Shown here piece after piece: positions 45,798 to 54,396 of a stretch of DNA of 64,000 bases. A model generated the notes under the pieces. It was not told where the DNA came from. It worked only from the letters and a program-made list of their open reading frames with translations, and did not search any database. The stretch lies in contig NZ_JAYWTM010000015.1 of the NCBI RefSeq assembly GCF_036016195.1, positions 142,359-206,358 of the forward strand, given 5' to 3'. The DNA is from Brenneria populi (GTDB lineage Bacteria; Pseudomonadota; Gammaproteobacteria; Enterobacterales; Enterobacteriaceae). A program made the translations under genes and the position numbers. The first letter of the stretch is position 1; each line of letters opens with the position of its first letter.

Positions 45798-46535
45798 ATG
45801 AATCGTCTTGAAGAAAAAATCGCCATCGTCACCGGCGCTGGCCGGGGCATCGGTCGCGCCACAGCCAGGCTGTTTGCTGCCGAAGGCGCAAAGGTGGCTG
45901 TCCTGTCACTGACTCAGAAGAACATCGACGCCGTTGTCGCGGACATCCAGTCCGCAGGCGGCACTGCCCTTGGCGTGCGCTGCGACGTCAGCGACGCCGC
46001 CCAGATCCAGTCGGCTGTCGATCAGGTGGTCGCTGCCTGGGGTGGCATCGACATCCTTGTCAACAACGCTTTTGATCCCTCTGCAGTCCAGTCTTCAGTG
46101 CTTGAACTGTCTGTCGAGAAACTGCAACGCAACTTCGACATGGGGCCGGTCGCTTATCTGCGCATCATGCAGGCCGCCTACCCCTACCTGAAGGCCAGCG
46201 GCGCTGGAAGAATCATTAACTTCGGCTCGGCGGGTGGCCTGCTAGGCATGGTCGGTTATGCCCCCTATGGCATGGCCAAAGAAGCGGTGCGTGCGCTCAC
46301 GCGCGTGGCAGCGCGCGAATGGGGTGCCGACGGGATCACCGTCAACAATATCATGCCTATCGCCGACACCTTCGGCAGCGATCGGCCGCCACTACCCAAT
46401 GTGTTCGACCGCAACGGCTCGCCGGAAGAGGACATCGCGCCGGTGGCGCTGTTCCTGGCCAGCAGGGATTCCCAGTTCATTACCGGCTACAGCCTCACGC
46501 CGGACGGCGGCATGATCATCGACAGCGCCCGTTGA
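45798..46535 (+). CDS. Short-chain dehydrogenase/reductase
   Basis: A 245-residue classical SDR. The cofactor loop is TGAGRGIGRATA (residues 12-23), the structural motif is ILVNNAF, and the catalytic Ser and Y-x3-K are in GSAGG...YAPYGMAKE. The closing segment LTPDGGMIIDSAR is normal. The VLSLTQ motif after beta-2 does not decide clearly between NAD and NADP. It has a strong ribosome site (GAAAGGAGAAATA) and is part of the HxlR-linked cluster, so an aldehyde or quinone substrate is plausible. Confidence 0.88.
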   Translation: MNRLEEKIAIVTGAGRGIGRATARLFAAEGAKVAVLSLTQKNIDAVVADIQSAGGTALGVRCDVSDAAQIQSAVDQVVAAWGGIDILVNNAFDPSAVQSSVLELSVEKLQRNFDMGPVAYLRIMQAAYPYLKASGAGRIINFGSAGGLLGMVGYAPYGMAKEAVRALTRVAAREWGADGITVNNIMPIADTFGSDRPPLPNVFDRNGSPEEDIAPVALFLASRDSQFITGYSLTPDGGMIIDSAR

Positions 46536-46762
46536 TTCGCAACGGTACACGAGAAATACGTGTCGACGTCACTTGCTGAAGCGCGCGCTTCATGCAGATA
46601 ATTATGCCGGACGAAGTGGCGTCGGCAACACCTGATCCGTGCGCAGCCGCACAACTGGATGGGGAAAGGAACACGCTCATAGCGCTGAACACAGAAACGA
46701 TTGTTCATCCCCTATTCACAAACTGTGTGCCGCCGCATCGCAAACTTCAGAAGGTGAGTACC

Positions 46763-47404
46763 ATGCTCCAAATCGACCTCTACACCGAAATCACCTGCCC
46801 CTGGTGTCTGATTGGCCAGCACCGCCTCGACAAACTATTGCGCGAGCGATTCCCCGATCTGGCTGTACGTATCGAACATCATCCCGTGTTACTGATGCCC
46901 AACGCACCAGCCTCCGGCCTTTATATTCCGGATTTGCTCAGGCAACGGTATGGAATCACCGACCCGAAATCAGCGTTCGCACGCCCCGAAGCGGAAGCGC
47001 GCGCTTCTGGACTGGATTTGGATCTCAGACGCCAACCGTATGCGTACCCAACCCAGGCTGCTCACGCCCTAATAATGGCGGCGCGGGAGCGAGGAACACA
47101 GCATTCACTTGCTGTGGCGTTCAGCCAAGCTTACTTTCTAGAAGGCAAGAACATTGCCGATGCGAAAGTACTGGCTACCCTGGCTGCAGCCAACGGCTTC
47201 TCGCGTGATGAGGCATTGGCCATTGCTGACAATAAACACTGGCACGCGCGGGCAACGCAGGCCGCTGCCGCCTCTGCAGAGGCCGGAATAAGATCAGTAC
47301 CGCACTTTGTCTTCGGCAACAAAGTGGAAATCAACGGCGGGCGCAGTGAGATTGAAATAGCGTCGGCCATCACTACCGCGCTGGCTAATGTGCCGGCAGA
47401 GTGA
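46763..47404 (+). CDS. DsbA-family protein (FrnE/2-hydroxychromene isomerase-like)
   Basis: 213 residues from the ATG at 46763. The thioredoxin-fold start IDLYTEITCPWCLIGQHRL contains the CPWC motif, and the cis-Pro region is GIRSVPHFVFGNK, typical of FrnE-like cytoplasmic oxidoreductases and polyketide-tailoring relatives. A longer frame to 46592 exists, but its extra 57 residues are unlike the family and overlap non-coding DNA after the SDR gene. It probably belongs to the same stress- or redox-linked cluster. Confidence 0.82.
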   Translation: MLQIDLYTEITCPWCLIGQHRLDKLLRERFPDLAVRIEHHPVLLMPNAPASGLYIPDLLRQRYGITDPKSAFARPEAEARASGLDLDLRRQPYAYPTQAAHALIMAARERGTQHSLAVAFSQAYFLEGKNIADAKVLATLAAANGFSRDEALAIADNKHWHARATQAAAASAEAGIRSVPHFVFGNKVEINGGRSEIEIASAITTALANVPAE

Positions 47405-47744
47405 ACTGATACAGCTATGTCGCCGCCAGGCAACGATACACTCAACGTTGGCTCCGGGATACGCCCCTCCCTGCCGCGTCTGAAATGATTTTTGAAAGCC
47501 GCGAGTGCTCTACCATTAACCGACTGGTCCGATCGAAATAAGACTCAAGAAGTGGCCGAACCCTTAAACACGCGTTACGAGCCACTCTCCACACCCTTAC
47601 CGGGGAATAGATTGGGGCAGTTTAGCTACCCGTCCTGGTCTCGGAGCGGGAGCATTGCCACCTGTGGTCAGGAGCGTTTTAGTAATAGGTAGAGTGCGAT
47701 TGCAGTTTATGCAGCGATGATTTAACGAGCCAAGGAGATACCCG
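47405..47744. other. 340-bp gap without a recognisable gene
   Basis: Holds the upstream region of the GNAT gene (ribosome site AAGGAGA at 47734-47740). I see no other signal. Confidence 0.4.
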
Positions 47745-48191
47745 ATGACCGAAAAAACAGTAATACGCTATGCACTGGAAACTGATCTGAATGACTGGCT
47801 CAAGCTGTGGGCTGGTTACAACGTATTTTACGAGAGCGAAGTACCTTCCGACATTACGGCCCTGACCTGGCAGCGCATACTTGACCCAAACTCAACAATG
47901 TTTTGCCGCATCGCCGAACAGAAAGACAAGGTAGTTGGCTTCAGCACCGGGATCCTGCACGACAGCACCTGGACGGCATCTCCGGGTTGCTACCTGGAAG
48001 ACCTGTTCGTGGATCCTTCTTGCCGGGGGCAAGGTATCGGGCGTTTGCTAATTGATGATCTGGTTTCTCTGGCCAGGCAAAACAACTGGACCCGGCTTTA
48101 CTGGCACACAAGGGAGGACAACCCGGCTCGTAAACTTTACGACGAATTTGCCATGGCGGATGGGTTTGTTCGCTATCGTTTGCAATTCTGA
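47745..48191 (+). CDS. GNAT-family N-acetyltransferase
   Basis: A 148-residue acetyl-CoA-dependent transferase. The acetyl-CoA loop is VDPSCRGQGIGRLLIDDL (motif A, R/Q-x-x-G-x-G/A), preceded by the beta-4 strand YLEDLFVD. The C-terminal RLYWHTREDNPARKLYDEFAMADGFVRYRL is typical of the YhdJ/diamine-type subgroup. The substrate is unknown. It is followed tail to tail by remains of a MocR-type regulator, and GNAT/MocR pairs are common in proteobacteria. Confidence 0.85.
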   Translation: MTEKTVIRYALETDLNDWLKLWAGYNVFYESEVPSDITALTWQRILDPNSTMFCRIAEQKDKVVGFSTGILHDSTWTASPGCYLEDLFVDPSCRGQGIGRLLIDDLVSLARQNNWTRLYWHTREDNPARKLYDEFAMADGFVRYRLQF

Positions 48192-48200
48192 AGGACAGTT

Positions 48201-48718
48201 TCAGTCATCCAGGGCGCGAAGGATATTTGCATGCCTCTTCACCGAGTCTTCCATTTCTTTCGGAAAATCGGCAGCGAACTCCATAAGAAAGCCAGCTTTA
48301 GGCTCGTCCAGAGAGTGCAGTGAGTCCCAGCAAATCGATACCGGCACGACAGGTTTTCTCAACGGCATCCCGGATGACCACACAGGGCATCTGCATACCG
48401 CCTCTGGGCGCCTTGGGGTCGACGTAACACCCCGAGCTTCCAGTACGTAGCGCCGCTCAGCATAGACATAGACACTACGCATAGTTCGCATATGCGAGCC
48501 AAAGCGCTCCCTTCCATAGAGCGGGCCAGAGTCAATTGCGGGATGGAGGCGCTGTAGCCGTCCTGCAATTTGCAGAGCATGGTCATTGGTGCCGCAAGTT
48601 GAGGCGGCAGCACCATGTATCCAAGGTGCAGGCCAGACCACGTTGGCGGTGCCGGAGAAAGTCGTCGCGTTGTGCCGCCGCTTTCCCGTGTATGGAGAAG
48701 GTCGATAACCACTTCCAT
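48201..48718 (-). pseudogene. Broken PLP-dependent MocR/GntR-type regulator (C-terminal part)
   Basis: Two minus-strand frames carry pieces of one aminotransferase-like domain. LHLGYMVLPPQLAAPMTML, continuing toward QLTLARSMEG, lies in one frame. FGSHMRTMRSVYVYAERRYV lies in the other, matching the conserved G-x-hxRRMRxxYxxRR region of MocR proteins. At least one frameshift separates them, and the N-terminal DNA-binding part and PLP lysine region are absent. It lies next to the GNAT gene it probably once controlled. Confidence 0.5.
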
Positions 48719-49063
48719 AAGGACTGCCTGCGGGGGTGGCTCAGGTCGGAGCGGTGCAGGCTGACGGCTTCCGGTTCGTCAGGAATGCTTCGGCCTGGTA
48801 AATACGATGTTCAGGCCAGTCCACCACATCAATGCGTTCGATGCATGAAGAGTTTTGGTTCCCCGATATCGTCAAGAACAGAAGCTTCGCATAAAGCACT
48901 CGCTGAGCGGAGATCGGTACGGGACTTTCTGCGCGAACCGAAACCCGTTTTGTCGCGCTGGGCTTAACCGAACCACTGCCTCAATCACACACTAACGCCG
49001 GCCTTCACTGTTTGACATGTATGACCTACCCTCAAAAAAGCCAAACAACGCACGGTTGGAAGA
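48719..49063. other. 345-bp gap, likely deletion junction
   Basis: No gene is recognised. The sequence between the MocR remnant and the truncated integrase has no family resemblance in any frame and probably holds the breakpoint that removed the 3' part of the integrase. Confidence 0.35.
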
Positions 49064-50008
49064 TCATCTCAACCGCCCGGGGCAGGGCGGCACGTCCTGT
49101 GGGCGCTTGCCGGCCTTACGCATTTCGTCCTGAAGCTGCTTGACGATTTGTGGCGGGATGATCCAAAGGCCTCGATCCAAATCGAATTGGTCTCGGATCG
49201 CCAATCGCAGTTCGCCAGTTCGTACCCCGGTCAGGAGTAGCAACCGTATGCCGAGTTGGGTCTGCCAGCCACGGGGGCTACAGAGTCGAAGCTTATGGAG
49301 AAATTCAGGAAGCTTAGGCAGATGCAGATATGGGTTGTGGGTCACAGGAGGCTTAGGCTCGGCTACCACGTCCAGATCAGAAGCAGGATTTGTTTCCAGC
49401 CCCTCCACGATGACGAGGCCGTAACGGAACAGCTGTCCCAGCCATGTACGGACTTTTTCCGCGATGGTAAAGGACTTGCGCGCTTCAATCCTAGCCAAGA
49501 CACCTAGCAGCTGCGGACGGCGAATGTCGTAGATTGGCATCTTTCCAAGGCTGGGGAGCACGTCCTTGTCGAAGATCCGTTTGATCTGCGACAACGTGCT
49601 ATTCCTGCCCTCCTTGAGTTCCTTGAGTTCCTTGAGTTCCTTGAGTTCCTTGAGTTCCTTGAGTTCCTTGGCACGATGCTCGATCCAGGCATTGAAGACA
49701 ACCTTGAACGTAAAGTCCGACGCCAGTTTGACCGCGTGCAGTTTCTGCTTCCGGTCGGTGTGGGGATTGATGCCTTGGGCCAAAAGTACCCGGGCCTCGT
49801 CACGCAAGGGGCGAGCTTCGCGCAGGCCAATCTCGGGGTAGTTGCCCAGAGACATGCGTTTTTGCTTGCCGAGCCAGTAATAGCGCAGGTGCCAAGATTT
49901 GCCGCCAGTTGGGGCAACGACCAGTCCGAGGCCGTCGGTATCGGGGATGCTGTAGGTTTTGTCAGCAACTTTAGCTTGCCGCACAGTCAGATCAGAGAGT
50001 GCCATCAT
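49064..50008 (-). pseudogene. P4-type tyrosine integrase, C-terminally truncated
   Basis: 314 residues with the N-terminal DUF4102 arm-binding domain (LTVRQAKVADKTYSIPDTDGL, RYYWLGKQKRMSLGNYPEIG), the core-binding domain, and the start of the catalytic domain with the first active-site Arg in LLLLTGVRTGELR. After KRPQDVPP the frame switches to CPGRLR and stops, where a full-length enzyme of about 400 residues continues with the HxxR and Tyr residues. It should therefore be inactive. It also carries an abnormal KEL repeat. It lies 225 bp from the tRNA-Gly 3' end, the normal place for an island integrase. Confidence 0.85.
49612..49671 (-). repeat. 9-bp tandem repeat encoding (Lys-Glu-Leu)n in the integrase gene
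   Basis: The unit CCTTGAGTT occurs six times head to tail plus a partial unit. It is in frame and encodes K-E-L repeats between the arm-binding and core-binding domains. Copy-number change by slippage would alter length without shifting the frame. Confidence 0.9.
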
Positions 50009-50164
50009 TGAACTCCTAAGTCTTGGACTTAGGCCCGATGCTGCTACTCATTCCGATCCAACCCCAGCAACAATCCGGAACCGGCATCCTCCACATTCTT
50101 TGTCCTTGTTTTTGGCCTCAAAAACGCTGGCTGTCGATGGATTCCAGTGGCTTTTGCTGGAATG

Positions 50165-50190
50165 AAAAAAGGAGCAAAAGCTCCTCTTTT
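50165..50190 (-). terminator. Terminator of the tRNA-Gly gene
   Basis: A GGAGC-TTTT-GCTCC stem on the minus strand is followed by TTTTTT, 43 bp past the tRNA 3' end. Confidence 0.8.
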
Positions 50191-50231
50191 CATATACTTA
50201 CAGACGACAGTGGAAGTCTGTAGATCATAAT

Positions 50232-50248
50232 TTGGAGCGGGAAACGAG
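50232..50248. other. Probable attachment core at the tRNA-Gly 3' end
   Basis: The 17-mer TTGGAGCGGGAAACGAG, which includes the encoded CCA end and the T-arm side of the acceptor stem, recurs identically at 63948-63964 and with one mismatch at 62740-62756. A truncated integrase lies directly on its downstream side. This is the expected attB/attL position for tRNA-targeting integrases. Confidence 0.7.
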
Positions 50249-50308
50249 GCTCGAACTCGCGACCTCAACCTTGGCAAGGTTGCGCTCTACCAACTGAGCT
50301 ATTCCCGC
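50233..50308 (-). tRNA. tRNA-Gly (anticodon GCC)
   Basis: The minus strand gives a 76-nt cloverleaf. The acceptor stem GCGGGAA/TTCCCGC is followed by the discriminator and encoded CCA. The D-arm AGCTCAGTTGGTAGAGC, an anticodon loop TTGCCAA with anticodon GCC, and the T-arm GTTCGAGCC are all present. It lies at the border of a genomic island. Confidence 0.97.
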
Positions 50309-50643
50309 ACTAACGCGCCATATTATCTCTCAGTTGCGCCGAAAAGCAAACTTGCCGGGCCAAGAGTGATACATGGTGCAAGAAATGGACATAATGTGAT
50401 GAATATCATAACCATATCCTAAATAAGCCGAGCTGCGGGATAGAAACGCCAAAAGCGTTTTCGCACCTCGCTTGCGCTGGCTCCAACGGGCGAGCAACAA
50501 AGCCAGCGCATTGGCAGCTTGAAGTATGACGGGTATCTACCCACACGGTGTCCCATATCGCCGCGGGCTGACAGGCCCTTTTAAGCCTCAATGCGCTTTA
50601 TCGCCGTCCCGGCGAAATAGCCGTTCTGATAACCGGAAGAGAC
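50309..50643. other. 335-bp gap after the tRNA gene
   Basis: Contains the tRNA promoter side and no recognisable gene. The stretch 50440-50545 (ending near GAAGTATGACGGGTAT) looks like a dispersed enterobacterial intergenic repeat, but I cannot name it securely. Confidence 0.35.
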
Positions 50644-51570
50644 TCAGTATCCTTGCGCAAAATCCACCTCCCCGCGTAATTCCCCGCCCCGGCGGAAGCG
50701 GGCCAGGTTATCCAAAAACAGGCGGACCAACAGCGCCGGAACCATCGGACCGGCGATATGCGCGGTGATGGTTAGATTGGGTTCGCGCCAGAACGGATGG
50801 GCCGCAGGCAGCGGTTCCTGTCGGAAAACATCCAGCACCGCCCCGGCAATCCGCCGGCCGCGCAGCGCCGCGAGTAAGTCCTCGTCAACCACCGCGGTTC
50901 CCCGCCCGACGTTAATGAACAGAGCGGATGTTTTCATCGCGGCAAACAGCGCGGCATTGTAGATATCCGTCGTTGCGGCGGTATCGGGCAAGAGGTTTAT
51001 CACGTAGTCGGCCTCCCGCGCCGCGCTTTGCAGCCCGTCCATCCCCGCCACGCGCTTAAAGCAAGACAACGTCCGCGGCGTATTCACAATGCCGTAAAGC
51101 TCTACGCCGAAAGGGCGCAGGAACTCCGCCACCTGGCAGCCGATCTCGCCCGCGCCGACAATCAGCGCTTTTTTACCGGCAAGCGACCCCGGTAAACGGT
51201 GGTTCCAGCGCCGCTCGCTCTGACTATGCTGCCGCTCGTCAAGCTGTAATTCATGCCTGAGCAGGTAAGCGATAATATACTCGGCGATGGGCTGGCCAAA
51301 TACGCCGACCGCCCGGCTTAGCCGGTAGTCCCGCGGCAGCGATGCGGCCAATAGCGGCTTAAATCCCGCCCAGGTGGATTGCAGCCACTCGGGTTTGGCG
51401 CCCCGGGCCAGCAGCCCAGCGGCGGCATCAGGCTCGCCAAGCCAGATGGAACAAGCATTCGCCTGTTCCGCGGTGCCGTCCGACGGCGCCAGCTCAATCG
51501 ACGGGGCTGCATCACGCAACAGCGCGCTTATCTCATCGGCCCGGGCATCCAGCAGAAGAACGGAGGTCAT
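50644..51570 (-). CDS. D-isomer-specific 2-hydroxyacid dehydrogenase
   Basis: A 308-residue NAD(P)-dependent dehydrogenase of the glyoxylate/hydroxypyruvate reductase group. The cofactor loop is VGAGEIGCQVAEFL. The catalytic Arg lies in FINVGRGTAVVDEDLLAAL, the Glu in FRQEPLP and the His in ITAHIAGP. The start at 51570 (MTSVLLLDAR) gives the family length. A longer frame with a Cys/Arg-rich leader is rejected. It resembles GhrA in size and C-terminus, but the N-terminal half differs, so no symbol is assigned. The reaction is probably reduction of a 2-keto acid. Confidence 0.85.
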   Translation of the reverse strand: MTSVLLLDARADEISALLRDAAPSIELAPSDGTAEQANACSIWLGEPDAAAGLLARGAKPEWLQSTWAGFKPLLAASLPRDYRLSRAVGVFGQPIAEYIIAYLLRHELQLDERQHSQSERRWNHRLPGSLAGKKALIVGAGEIGCQVAEFLRPFGVELYGIVNTPRTLSCFKRVAGMDGLQSAAREADYVINLLPDTAATTDIYNAALFAAMKTSALFINVGRGTAVVDEDLLAALRGRRIAGAVLDVFRQEPLPAAHPFWREPNLTITAHIAGPMVPALLVRLFLDNLARFRRGGELRGEVDFAQGY

Positions 51571-51690
51571 ACGCCTATTCCTTACGCACAATTCAAGACA
51601 GGAGAAAAAACAACAGCGTAACCGGCAGGAAGAAAAGGTCAATGGAGAATGGCGAAGCGCGTCTTTTATGTTAGGAGCGACGGAAAGAGA

Positions 51691-51795
51691 ATGCGTTTAC
51701 TGACAAACCCGTCCGTCGGATCGAGAGACTCGGGGCGACCACGGGGAGGAAGCATCCCTGCGGGAACCTCCCCCCGTGTTTCCCCGACAAAAACG
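51691..51795 (+). repeat. Diverged copy of the dispersed hairpin repeat (subfamily II)
   Basis: The core CGGGGCGACCACGGGGAGG ... CCCTGCGGGAACCTCCCC ... GTGTTTCCCC corresponds to the 113-bp elements. The left end (CTGACAAACCCGTCCGTCGG) is instead shared with the copy at 2735. It lies in the gap between the sucrose-isomerase-like gene and the hydroxyacid dehydrogenase gene. Confidence 0.6.
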
Positions 51796-51895
51796 CGGGC
51801 GTTTTTGAACGCCGCTGGCGGCGGCCCGCAGGGCGAGTAATATCTGACCAGCCTGATAGAATGGCGGCACGCGATTCTATCAAAACTGCGACCGA

Positions 51896-53638
51896 CTACA
51901 TTTGGAAAATAGCCGCCTGCCAGGGCCTCATCTTCAGATGACTTTCGCCCGGCGCAGCCGCCTGTTCGGCGCGGTTGCTGATTAACGTTTTGACCACCTT
52001 TTTGCCATTAGGTATATCCCATTCGACATTATCATGGGTGAAGTTAATCACCACCAGATACTGGCGATCCCCTAACGTGCGGGTATAGGCAAAGAGTTTC
52101 GTATTTTGCGGATCAAGATCGTTATATTCGCCATAGATCAACGCGGGCGTCTGGTGTCTTAACGCAATCAGCTCGCGGTGATAGCCGTATACCGAATCCT
52201 GTTCGTTAACCTGAGAAGCGGCGTTAATCTTAACGTAGTTCGGATTAACGGCCAGCCACGGCTTACCTGTGGAAAAACCGCCGTTGTTCGCCGCGCTCCA
52301 TTGCATCGGGGTTCTGGCGTTATCGCGGCTGGTCTGGCGTATATGCTGCAAAAACTCATCCGCCGTCACTTTCCCGCCTTCCACCAGCACCTTCCACAGC
52401 CCCCGAACTTCGACATCTTCGAAATCCTTCACCGTTTTAAAAGGATAGTTGGTCATCCCTAATTCATCCCCCTGGTACAAGAAAGGCGTCGCGCGCTGGG
52501 TCAGCATCATGGTCGCCAACGCCTTGGCGGACACCACGCGCCACTGGTCGCTGTCGTCGCCGAAGTGCGACACCGCGCGCGGATTGTCGTGGTTGCTCAG
52601 GAAACTGGTATTCCACCCCGCCGCCCCGGATTGATCTATTTTCCGGTAGGTCTCTTTCAACGCCGGCAGCGTCCACGGCGTCTTACGCCAGTTGTCGCGG
52701 TCGAGACGCACGACATCGAAATGGAACAGCATATTAAGTTCATTGCGGTCGGTGTTGATAAATTTCGCCGTATCCTCGAACGTCACGCCGAAGGCTTCGC
52801 CCACCGTCATGGTATCGTAGCGCGACAGCACTTCCCGGTTCATTTCCTGCAGATACTCATGAATGCGCGGCCCGTTGGCAAAGACGAATTCCGGGTGCTC
52901 CATTTCGCTAGGGCGCAAATCCGGCAGACCGTCCTGTTTAGAGATAAAGGGGATCACATCCATGCGGAAGCCCGACACGCCCTTATCCAGCCAGAAGCGC
53001 ATGATGTCGTACACTTCATTCCGTACTTTCTTATTTTCCCAATTCAGATCCGGCTGTTTCTCTGCGAAATAGTGCAGGTAATATTGTCCCGTCGCATCAT
53101 CTTTTTTCCAGGCTGAGCCGCCGAAGAAAGAGGGATAATTATTCGGCGCTTTGCCATCATGTCCGTCGCGCCAAATATAGTAATCGCGATACGGATTGTC
53201 CTTCGATTTTTTGCTTTCCTTAAACCATTGATGCTCGTCGCTGGTATGATTCACTACCAGGTCGATAATTAAGCGCATATTACGATGTTTAATTTCGCTC
53301 AGCATATGATCGAAATCGTCCATCGTACCGAATTCATTCATTACCTTACGATAATCACGGATGTCGTAGCCGTTATCCGCATTGGGCGAATCAAAGTGCG
53401 GGCTCAGCCAAATAACATTGACGCCAAGATTTTTCAGATAATCCAATTTCGCGGTAATGCCGTTGAGATCGCCAATACCATCCCCATTGCTGTCGTTAAA
53501 AGAGCGCGGATAAATTTGATAAACGACCGCCTCCTTCCACCATTTCGCGTCATTTTCCGTCGGAGTTGCCTGGGCGGACAGCGCGATGCTGGCTAATGAT
53601 ACCATCGCCGCCAGCTTACGGATGTGCAATTTGGCCAT
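51896..53638 (-). CDS. Secreted GH13 enzyme, probable sucrose isomerase (isomaltulose/trehalulose synthase) or alpha-glucosidase
   Basis: 580 residues with a signal peptide (LAAMVSLASIALSAQA), so a periplasmic enzyme. GH13 motifs are DLVVNHTSDEH, GFRMDVI (nucleophile D227), GEAFG (acid/base E281) and NHDNPRAVSHFGDD (D351). The arginine-rich RLDRD at 311-315 and the NPRAVSHFGDD wording are hallmarks of bacterial sucrose isomerases such as Klebsiella and Erwinia PalI. Oligo-1,6-glucosidases read HDQPRxVSRFGD and lack RLDRD. The loop after RLDRD is about three to four residues shorter than in PalI, so product ratio or activity may differ. No transporter or pal operon genes lie nearby. Confidence 0.72.
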   Translation of the reverse strand: MAKLHIRKLAAMVSLASIALSAQATPTENDAKWWKEAVVYQIYPRSFNDSNGDGIGDLNGITAKLDYLKNLGVNVIWLSPHFDSPNADNGYDIRDYRKVMNEFGTMDDFDHMLSEIKHRNMRLIIDLVVNHTSDEHQWFKESKKSKDNPYRDYYIWRDGHDGKAPNNYPSFFGGSAWKKDDATGQYYLHYFAEKQPDLNWENKKVRNEVYDIMRFWLDKGVSGFRMDVIPFISKQDGLPDLRPSEMEHPEFVFANGPRIHEYLQEMNREVLSRYDTMTVGEAFGVTFEDTAKFINTDRNELNMLFHFDVVRLDRDNWRKTPWTLPALKETYRKIDQSGAAGWNTSFLSNHDNPRAVSHFGDDSDQWRVVSAKALATMMLTQRATPFLYQGDELGMTNYPFKTVKDFEDVEVRGLWKVLVEGGKVTADEFLQHIRQTSRDNARTPMQWSAANNGGFSTGKPWLAVNPNYVKINAASQVNEQDSVYGYHRELIALRHQTPALIYGEYNDLDPQNTKLFAYTRTLGDRQYLVVINFTHDNVEWDIPNGKKVVKTLISNRAEQAAAPGESHLKMRPWQAAIFQM

Positions 53639-54396
53639 CTTGGTTCCTCGTGTGTAAAAGTGTTTCGTGCAGTAAAGTTTAAGCTGAATGGTTCCAGCTC
53701 ATTCTAAGGGAAATTAAACGCGCAAAACTGTGAGCGAGTTAACAGCTGATAGGATAGGTTTTTTTATTTGATTAGCATGATAATAGTTTATATTAGGTAA
53801 CCTTATTTATTATATTTTTTACCATCGGTGATAATCCTTAAAAAAATAAACACCTCACGGAGGATTAAAAAGAGTTTATCGAAAAGCAGATAGCACATAA
53901 GTGATAAAAATAAGATCATATTTTTTCAACTAAAGAAAATTTTTAATGTTATCCAAAAAGTTTTTGACCAAGGACAGGGAATTATGCGGTCTAAAAGCTA
54001 AAAATACCGAACAGAATCAAAAATAGCCCAATGCAAAAATAGTAATGTCGTTGCGCAGTAAAAACCGCCGAAACAGGTCAATCAATAAGTCGATTACTCA
54101 CCATCATATGAATCCATTTTATCCGCCGCCTGACCTGTCTCCACAGGGTTACCTCGCCTGGCGAATGAATGCTCCGTGACGCCATTAATAATGGCGCAAT
54201 AAAACAATTAGCCAGTAAATAAATTACGTAATTATTGTTTACGGGATAAATCGCGCCTGATGAGAATTGACCGGTCCCGTTATCTGCCGTGCCGATAAAC
54301 GCAAAATGAATAAATAACATGACGACAAAATTCGGCATCCGTCATTTCCCGCGCAAATAAAAAGAATTGTTAACTAAGAAATAATTAGAGGCCAAT
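53639..54396. promoter_or_regulatory. 758-bp AT-rich divergent region
   Basis: Divergent promoters for the sucrose-isomerase-like gene and the cupin/lyase genes must lie here. The region is markedly AT-rich. An 86-codon frame at 54078-54338 (minus) has no family resemblance or good ribosome site and is not called. Confidence 0.5.

Noticed and set aside
48536..48967. 143-codon plus-strand frame near the integrase
   Set aside because: Composition is random-like, rich in Arg/Cys/Ser. It is the opposite strand of the MocR remnant plus junction DNA.
49612..49671. CRISPR-like array
   Set aside because: The units are 9 bp, contiguous and in frame within a gene. There are no spacers and no cas genes.
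50644..51570. Naming the hydroxyacid dehydrogenase ghrA
   Set aside because: The C-terminal half is similar, but the N-terminal half and the cofactor loop differ from E. coli GhrA, so orthology is not supported by eye.
51896..53638. TreC or oligo-1,6-glucosidase identity for the GH13 enzyme
   Set aside because: The secretion signal, RLDRD and the NPRAVSHFGDD wording fit sucrose isomerases better. Hydrolase activity is still listed as the alternative.
54078..54338. Small hydrophobic protein in the divergent region
   Set aside because: The hydrophobic stretch comes from AT-rich DNA. There is no ribosome site and no recognisable family.
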